Source of the DNA: Chloroflexi bacterium RBG_16_48_8
GTDB lineage: Bacteria > Chloroflexota > Anaerolineae > Anaerolineales > E44-bin32
Reading direction: 5' to 3'
Assembly: GCA_001795115.1 (NCBI GenBank)
Contig: MGNI01000153.1
Span: 162 to 14,174, forward strand
Length of the DNA stretch: 14,013 bases
Below, in pieces: positions 13,576 through 14,013 of the stretch (positions are counted from its first letter, which is position 1; every line of letters begins with the position of its first letter). Both the position numbers and the translations under genes were made by a program. The notes under the pieces are model-generated. The model was not told the origin of the DNA. It worked only from the letters and a program-made list of their open reading frames with translations, and made no database searches.

Positions 13576-14013
13576 CTAATCATCCAGAACTGGTTGTGCC
13601 TGATCCCGGTTGAGGTGCAGGAAAGGCTCTTCTGCACTAAGCAAGCCATAGCAAACTTGAGCGGCAGCTTTACATCCTCCCTGGCAGGTGTGGCGTAATT
13701 GACAAAGAGTGCAGAAGGGGGGTACGGCTTCAACAAAGGCGGAGATTCGCTCTGGCGCTATCAGATCAGAGAAGGGTTCCTCCAGGAGATTTCCCAGAAC
13801 TGTTGTCGTGTGATTGCAGGGACGCAGATTGCCTAAGGGATCCAGTGTGTAGTAGGCGCGGTCGGTGCCGGCTGCGCAGAAGCCGAATCCCAGGTGTGGG
13901 TACTGGCTGGTATCGATCAGGCAGGGCTGAATGGGGATGGAGCATGAGATCGGGATGTTGAATTCTACAGATGCCGCTTCAGCGATCACCAGCGCTTGGT
14001 GTATTTCATTGAC
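13576..14013 (-). CDS. radical SAM/SPASM protein, C-terminal part (continues beyond window)
   Basis: The reading frame is open from the right edge to the stop at 13576, giving 145 residues of the C-terminus. It carries a SPASM domain for auxiliary iron-sulfur clusters. The first pair fits C-x14-G-x4-C (from FGFC to RPCN), then comes C-x2-C-x5-C-x3-C (CTLCQLRHTCQGGC), then a last cysteine (QVCYG). DPLGNLRPCNH is typical of the family. The radical SAM core with its CxxxCxxC motif must lie to the right of the window. SPASM proteins modify peptides or proteins, or mature cofactors; the substrate is usually encoded nearby, and no small precursor peptide is seen on this side. The GTG at 13989 is internal, not a start. 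Confidence 0.88.
   Translation of the reverse strand, partial: VNEIHQALVIAEAASVEFNIPISCSIPIQPCLIDTSQYPHLGFGFCAAGTDRAYYTLDPLGNLRPCNHTTTVLGNLLEEPFSDLIAPERISAFVEAVPPFCTLCQLRHTCQGGCKAAAQVCYGLLSAEEPFLHLNRDQAQPVLDD

Noticed and set aside
1..14013. CRISPR arrays, tRNA or rRNA genes
   Set aside because: No regularly spaced repeats and no cloverleaf or rRNA-like sequence noticed on either strand by eye.

Overview
The window reads as an ordinary chromosomal stretch from a free-living bacterium of moderate G+C, with a more A+T-rich restriction-modification pair inserted. The mix of families is an indolepyruvate:ferredoxin oxidoreductase-like subunit, an ATP-cone/uridine-kinase fusion, a bacterial dynamin-like GTPase, an ARMT1/DUF89 protein and a radical SAM/SPASM protein. 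This suggests an anaerobe or facultative anaerobe, most likely Chloroflexota (Anaerolineae-like). That assignment is inference from family content; no rRNA or marker gene is present.

Left part (1-4407, + strand): the 3' part of an iorA-like gene that lacks the usual C-terminal ferredoxin module, followed by two tandem paralogous MFS drug-efflux-type transporters. A strong ribosome binding site and an ATGA overlap at the iorA stop open a 38-codon frame where a partner gene would be expected. From 4408 to 5188 there is no intact gene. Part of it (4722-5138) reads like a decayed protein gene in one frame broken by two stops.

Centre (5189-9620): on the minus strand, a 446-residue protein joins an ATP-cone to a uridine-kinase/PRK-type P-loop kinase. 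Beyond a spacer with a candidate promoter and a HutC-type operator, a + strand gene encodes an ImmA/IrrE-like protein whose HExxH zinc site has become QELLN. Next is a minus-strand DNA methyltransferase and EcoRII-C-like restriction endonuclease operon (methyltransferase first, 21-bp gap). Its near-consensus promoter carries a perfect 12-bp palindrome in the spacer.

Right part (9621-14013): a single dynamin-like GTPase (-), a cold-shock protein (-) with its terminator, a long structured leader and a good promoter, a divergently transcribed ARMT1-like DUF89 protein (+), and the C-terminal part of a radical SAM/SPASM protein (-) cut by the window edge. Apart from the restriction-modification pair and the transporter pair, neighbours do not form one pathway.

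Two translation styles appear. The methyltransferase, endonuclease, dynamin and cold-shock genes have clear Shine-Dalgarno sites. Both transporters and the DUF89 gene have a -10-like hexamer 7-9 nt before the ATG and no Shine-Dalgarno site, which suggests leaderless mRNAs. I found no completely novel system. The best candidates for follow-up are the ATP-cone kinase, the inactive-looking IrrE homologue, and the palindrome-controlled restriction-modification promoter.
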